NCBI GenBank assembly: GCA_003500955.1
Contig: DNQP01000033.1
Coordinates: 1-18,117, forward strand
Length of the DNA: 18,117 bases
Source of the DNA: Curvibacter sp.
GTDB taxonomy: Bacteria > Pseudomonadota > Gammaproteobacteria > Burkholderiales > Burkholderiaceae_C
Reading direction: 5' to 3'
Shown here: positions 14,976 to 18,117 of the stretch, one piece after another
Position numbering within the stretch: position 1 is the stretch's first letter
Layout: every line of letters begins with the position of its first letter
Made by a program: the position numbers and the translations under genes
Notes under the pieces: generated by a model
Database searches by the model: none
Told to the model about the DNA's origin: nothing
Seen by the model: only the letters and a program-made list of their open reading frames with translations

Positions 14976-15677
14976 ATGCTGACCCTACGCAAATCCCAGG
15001 ACCGCGGCTATGCCGACCACGGCTGGCTCAAGTCCTTCCACAGCTTTTCCTTCGCCGGTTACTACGATCCCGAGCACATGGGCTGGGGCAATCTGCGCGT
15101 GATCAACGAGGACCGCATCGCCCCGGGAACGGGCTTTGGCACGCACGGCCACCGTGACATGGAGATCATCAGCTACGTGCTGTCGGGCGAACTGGCGCAC
15201 AAAGACAGCATGGGCAACGGCAAGGCCATCCCGCCGGGCGACGTGCAGCGCATGAGCGCCGGCCGCGGTGTGATGCACAGCGAGTACAACCATGCGCCGC
15301 GGGACACGACGCATTTCCTGCAGATCTGGATCGAGCCCAATGTGCGCGGTATTCCGGCCAGCTATGAGCAGAAGAGCTTTGCCGATGCCGAGAAGCGTGG
15401 CCAGCTGCGCCTCGTGGCCTCGCCGGACGCGGCCCAGGGCTCGGTGACGATCCATGCCGATGCGCGTCTGTACGCCGGGCTGTTCAACGGCGCCGAGTCG
15501 ACCGAACTGGCGCTGGATCCAACACGCAAGGCCTACGTGCACCTGGTGCGCGGGGAGCTGGAGGTGAACGGCCACAAGCTCAGCGGCGGTGACGCCGCGC
15601 TGCTGGCCGAGGAAGCCCGTATCGCGCTCAAGGCAGGGCGCGACGCGGAGGTGCTGGTCTTCGATCTCGCGGCCTGA
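14976..15677 (+). CDS. pirin-family protein, YhhW/quercetinase-like
   Basis: This 233-residue double-cupin protein has the metal site of E. coli YhhW: H57 and H59 in GTHGHRDMEI, then H101 and E103 in GVMHSEYN. The start MLTLRKSQDRGYADHGWLKSFHSFSF is typical of the short, YhhW-type pirins, some of which cleave quercetin. The second cupin (about 140-233) lacks an obvious metal set. AAGGAG (14964-14969) lies six bases before the ATG. It is the first gene of the plus-strand redox cluster and divergent from lysR, a common pairing in which the LysR protein controls the pirin gene. The natural substrate is unknown. Confidence 0.93.
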   Translation: MLTLRKSQDRGYADHGWLKSFHSFSFAGYYDPEHMGWGNLRVINEDRIAPGTGFGTHGHRDMEIISYVLSGELAHKDSMGNGKAIPPGDVQRMSAGRGVMHSEYNHAPRDTTHFLQIWIEPNVRGIPASYEQKSFADAEKRGQLRLVASPDAAQGSVTIHADARLYAGLFNGAESTELALDPTRKAYVHLVRGELEVNGHKLSGGDAALLAEEARIALKAGRDAEVLVFDLAA

Positions 15678-15711
15678 TCTTGTCTGTCACGTTACACAAG
15701 GAGTATTTCTC

Positions 15712-16119
15712 ATGTTGGCCTCACTGCAAAACCCCCTGAGCCTCGCTGGTCGTCTGCTGATCGCCGCGCTCTTCCTGCCCGCGGGCATTTCCAAGATCAC
15801 CGGCTTTGCCGGTACCGTGGGCTACATCGGTTCGGTCGGGCTGCCGTTGCCGGCCGTGGGCGCGGCGCTGGCCATTGCGGTCGAGGTGCTCGGTGGCCTG
15901 GCGCTGATCGTGGGCTACCAGACCCGCCTCGCCGCTCTGGCCCTGGCGCTGTTCACGCTGGCCGCGAGCTTCTTCTTCCACGCCTACTGGAGCGTGCCGG
16001 CCGAGCAGGCCTTCATGCAGCAGCTGCTGTTCTTCAAGAACATCGCCGTGGTCGGCGGCCTCTTCGTGCTGGCGGCCCATGGCGCGGGCGCCTGGAGCCT
16101 GGACGGCAAACGCAAGTAA
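15712..16119 (+). CDS. DoxX-family membrane protein
   Basis: This 135-residue protein has about four membrane helices and the DoxX marks: LAGRLLIAALFLPAGISKITGF, VGLPLPAVGAALAIAVEVLGGLALIVGYQTRLAALAL, FFFHAYW and FFKNIAVVGGLFVLAAHGAG. DoxX proteins are linked to redox stress and quinone or thiol chemistry, for example the membrane complex with superoxide dismutase in mycobacteria. The exact activity is unknown. AAGGAG (15698-15703) lies eight bases before the ATG. It follows the pirin gene by 34 bases and is probably in the same transcript. Confidence 0.92.
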   Translation: MLASLQNPLSLAGRLLIAALFLPAGISKITGFAGTVGYIGSVGLPLPAVGAALAIAVEVLGGLALIVGYQTRLAALALALFTLAASFFFHAYWSVPAEQAFMQQLLFFKNIAVVGGLFVLAAHGAGAWSLDGKRK

Positions 16120-16134
16120 GTTCCCCCGCGCCCT

Positions 16135-16155
16135 GACCCGGCGATCGGCCGGGTC
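16135..16155 (+). terminator. hairpin after doxX with a displaced T-run
   Basis: A perfect 8-bp stem, GACCCGGC/GCCGGGTC, with a five-base loop starts 15 bases after the doxX stop. Six T residues lie at 16165-16170, nine bases after the stem, so it is at best a partial terminator or an attenuator inside the cluster. Confidence 0.4.
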
Positions 16156-16192
16156 GGGACGCAGTTTTTTCATCACCTCCGAGGAGTTCCCC

Positions 16193-16747
16193 ATGGCACG
16201 TGTTGTTGTTGTTTTTCATTCCGGTTACGGTCATACCCAGCGCATGGCGCAAGCGGTGGCCGAAGGCGCCCAGGCGCAATTGCTCGCGATCGATGCCGAG
16301 GGCAACCTGCCCGAAGGCGGCTGGGAGACGCTGGCCGACGCCGACGCCATCATCATGGGCAGCCCGACCTATATGGGCAGCGTGAGCTGGCAGTTCAAGA
16401 AGTTCGCGGATGCGTCCAGCAAGCAGTGGTTCAGCCAGGCCTGGAAAGACAAGGTCATGGCAGGCTTCACCAACAGCGCCACCATGAACGGTGACAAGCA
16501 CTCGACCCTGCATTACCTGATCACCCTGGCCATGCAGCACGGCGGCATCTGGGTGGGTACCGGCATGATGCCCAGCAATGCCAAGGCCTCCCAGCGCAAT
16601 GACCTGAACTACGTCGGCTCCTCGGCGGGCGCCATGGCGGCGACGCCGTCGGATGCCAGCGTGGCCGAGATGCTGCCCGGCGATCTGGAGACCGCGAAGC
16701 AGTTCGGGCAGCGTGTGGCGGCGGTCACCGGCCGGATCCGCGGCTGA
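16193..16747 (+). CDS. flavodoxin-fold NAD(P)H:quinone oxidoreductase-like protein (WrbA/FMN_red type)
   Basis: This 184-residue soluble flavoprotein starts with ARVVVVFHSGYGHTQRMAQAVAEGA, the first strand and FMN phosphate loop. It continues with ADAIIMGSPTYMGSVSWQFKKFAD, the FMN isoalloxazine-binding stretch shared with WrbA-type quinone reductases, and ends with a DLETAKQFGQRVAAV helix. Expected chemistry is reduction of quinones or similar electrophiles by NAD(P)H through FMN. The length is a little under WrbA (about 200). The ATG at 16193 is chosen because GAGGAG (16181-16186) sits six bases upstream. Its place between doxX and a pirin supports a redox-stress role. Confidence 0.88.
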   Translation: MARVVVVFHSGYGHTQRMAQAVAEGAQAQLLAIDAEGNLPEGGWETLADADAIIMGSPTYMGSVSWQFKKFADASSKQWFSQAWKDKVMAGFTNSATMNGDKHSTLHYLITLAMQHGGIWVGTGMMPSNAKASQRNDLNYVGSSAGAMAATPSDASVAEMLPGDLETAKQFGQRVAAVTGRIRG

Positions 16748-16777
16748 TAAAGTCGGGTCATATCGGAGGGCCCTGCT

Positions 16778-17665
16778 TTGAACACCACCCTGCACACCCT
16801 GGCGGGCCATCAGAAGGATCTGGGTGGCGGCTTCATCGTGCGCAGGGTCTTGCCGGCCGCGACGCAACGCGCGGTCGGCCCCTTCATCTTCTTCGACCAT
16901 TTCGGTCCCGTGACCGAGACGCCGGGTCGCGAACACGATGTGCGCGCGCATCCACACATCGGCCTGGCCACGGTCACCTACCTCTTCGAGGGCGCGCAGA
17001 TGCACCGCGACAGCGTCGGTTCGCTGCAGCGCATCGAGCCCGGCGCCATCAACTGGATGACGGCGGGCCGCGGCATCGTCCACTCCGAGCGCAAGCCCGA
17101 GGACCTGCTGGATCAGCACTACGGTATCCACGGCCTGCAGCTCTGGGCCGCGCTGCCGCGTGCGCACGAGGAAGACGCACCGAGTTTCGTCCACACGCCG
17201 GCCCATGCGATTCCACAGCTGCAGGTGGGCGACGCCCGCGCGCGTCTGCTGATAGGCGAGGCCTGGGGCGCCCGTTCGCCGGTGGCGGTCTACATGCCCA
17301 CGCTTTATCTCGACGTGCAGCTGCCCGCGGCAGGCGTGTTCGAGTTGCCGCCGCTGTACGCGGAGCGCGCAGTCTATGCGGTGGACCAGGATCTGCGGCT
17401 GGGCGATGCAGCCCTGTCCGCGCGCCAGATGGCCGTGCTGCCCGACGGGGAGACCGTGCGCATCACGGCCGGACCAGAGCCCGCCCGTCTGGTCGTGATC
17501 GGCGGCGCCCCGCTGGACGGCCCGCGCCACATGTGGTGGAACTTCGTTTCCAGCCGCAAGGAGCGCATCGTGCAGGCGGCCGCGGACTGGGAGGCCCAGC
17601 GCCTGGGCCAGGTGCCGGGCGAGACGGAATTCATACCGTTGCCGGAGCGGCGCTTCGTCCCCTGA
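16778..17665 (+). CDS. pirin-family protein (longer type), TTG start
   Basis: This 295-residue double-cupin pirin resembles the longer branch that includes human pirin. The metal site is H58 and H60 in VRAHPHIGLATVTYLFEG and H102-E104 in GRGIVHSERKP. VGPFIFFDHFGP (34-45) is the family's conserved front strand. The Pirin_C half (about 175-280) ends with GGAPLDGPRHMWWNFVSSRKERI, the usual signature. The start codon is a TTG: GGAGGG (16765-16770) lies seven bases ahead, and no in-frame ATG is found before the conserved part. It follows the flavodoxin-like gene by 30 bases. It is clearly different from the first pirin at 14976, so this is not a recent duplication. Confidence 0.92.
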   Translation: MNTTLHTLAGHQKDLGGGFIVRRVLPAATQRAVGPFIFFDHFGPVTETPGREHDVRAHPHIGLATVTYLFEGAQMHRDSVGSLQRIEPGAINWMTAGRGIVHSERKPEDLLDQHYGIHGLQLWAALPRAHEEDAPSFVHTPAHAIPQLQVGDARARLLIGEAWGARSPVAVYMPTLYLDVQLPAAGVFELPPLYAERAVYAVDQDLRLGDAALSARQMAVLPDGETVRITAGPEPARLVVIGGAPLDGPRHMWWNFVSSRKERIVQAAADWEAQRLGQVPGETEFIPLPERRFVP

Positions 17666-18117
17666 TCAGCCTCTGATCTTGAAGACGCTGACCATCTCGT
17701 TGAGGCGGTTGGCCTGATCACGCAGGCTGGCGGCGGCAGCGGCCGACTGCTCGACCAGGGCGGAGTTCTGCTGGGTCATCTGGTCGATGCCGGTGATGGA
17801 GTCGTTGACCCGTGCGATGCCCGAGGACTGTTCCACGGTGGCGGCGCTGATCTCGCCGATCAGATCGGTGACGCGCTGGACCTGGGCCACGATCTCGCCC
17901 ATGGTCTGCCCGGCGTCGCTGACCAGGCGCGAGCCATTGTCGACCTGGCTCACGCTGTCGGAGATCAGGGCCTTGATCTCCTTGGCTGCCTCGGCGCTGC
18001 GACCCGCGAGGTTGCGCACCTCGCCCGCCACCACCGCGAAGCCGCGGCCCTGTTCTCCGGCGCGCGCCGCCTCGACCGCCGCGTTGAGGGCGAGGATGTT
18101 GGTCTGGAAGGCGATGC
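17666..18117 (-). CDS. methyl-accepting chemotaxis protein, C-terminal part (5' end outside the window)
   Basis: The frame is open to the window edge, and only the last ~150 residues are seen. It begins with the hairpin tip [37 protein letters not shown], the kinase-contact signature of MCP signalling domains. It continues as a long coiled coil to the C-terminus ([22 protein letters not shown], then [11 protein letters not shown]). No CheR/CheB-binding pentapeptide of the NWETF type is present. Its sensor and membrane parts lie beyond the window. The stop directly abuts the stop of the convergent pirin gene. Confidence 0.95.
   Translation of the reverse strand, partial: IAFQTNILALNAAVEAARAGEQGRGFAVVAGEVRNLAGRSAEAAKEIKALISDSVSQVDNGSRLVSDAGQTMGEIVAQVQRVTDLIGEISAATVEQSSGIARVNDSITGIDQMTQQNSALVEQSAAAAASLRDQANRLNEMVSVFKIRG

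Noticed and set aside
16034..17530. 498-codon open frame on the minus strand
   Set aside because: It is antisense to the flavodoxin-like and second pirin genes, which carry clear motifs and ribosome sites.
14976..17665. Tandem duplication of a pirin gene
   Set aside because: The two pirins differ in length (233 and 295 residues), N-terminus and C-terminal signature, so they belong to separate branches.

Overview
The window is GC-rich (about two thirds by eye), densely coded on both strands, and reads as the chromosome of a betaproteobacterium of the order Burkholderiales, probably Comamonadaceae-like. The clues are a Bug/TctC-type solute-binding protein, a polyhydroxyalkanoate-granule region protein, a stand-alone TfoX C-terminal domain protein, a pirin/DoxX/flavodoxin cluster and the codon use. 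This placement is inference; no rRNA or marker gene is present. No tRNA, IS element, integrase, CRISPR array or phage gene was seen, and no gene-free stretch exceeds 300 bases.

Left end (1-5013): a fragment of a Cache-type sensor protein runs in from outside and stops just after a membrane segment, without an output domain. A lipid A-modification locus follows. A PAP2 phosphatase and an EptA-type phosphoethanolamine transferase lie on the minus strand, with ATGA-coupled ends. They diverge from an OmpR-type response regulator and its histidine kinase (PmrA/PmrB-like). The 76-bp divergent region carries a direct repeat, CTTCAG-N5-CTTCAG, laid out like a PmrA box, so one regulator could drive both arms.

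Middle (5065-10026): a universal stress protein, an acylphosphatase, a PHA-system protein, a TetR regulator with a near-perfect operator over its own -10, and a secreted fasciclin-domain protein with a clear terminator. Then, on the minus strand, a Bug-type periplasmic binding protein and a SCP-x-like thiolase coupled to a TfoX C-terminal domain protein.

Right half (10185-18117): a tight minus-strand train runs LysR regulator, renalase-like FAD oxidoreductase, GluQ (glutamyl-Q tRNA(Asp) synthetase), TrmB (tRNA m7G46 methyltransferase) and a RluA-family pseudouridine synthase. Three RNA-modification enzymes are thus joined to a redox enzyme and its regulator. Divergent from lysR runs a plus-strand set: pirin (YhhW-like), DoxX, a flavodoxin-fold quinone reductase-like protein and a second, longer pirin with a TTG start. 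A perfect T-N11-A palindrome lies between the two arms. I read this as a LysR-controlled redox/quinone-stress module. The window ends inside a methyl-accepting chemotaxis protein gene on the minus strand.

Most genes belong to known families. The parts most worth following are the eptA/pmrAB divergent box, the two-pirin/DoxX/flavodoxin module linked to the LysR-renalase-tRNA modification train, and the sensor fragment whose end overlaps the PAP2 gene.
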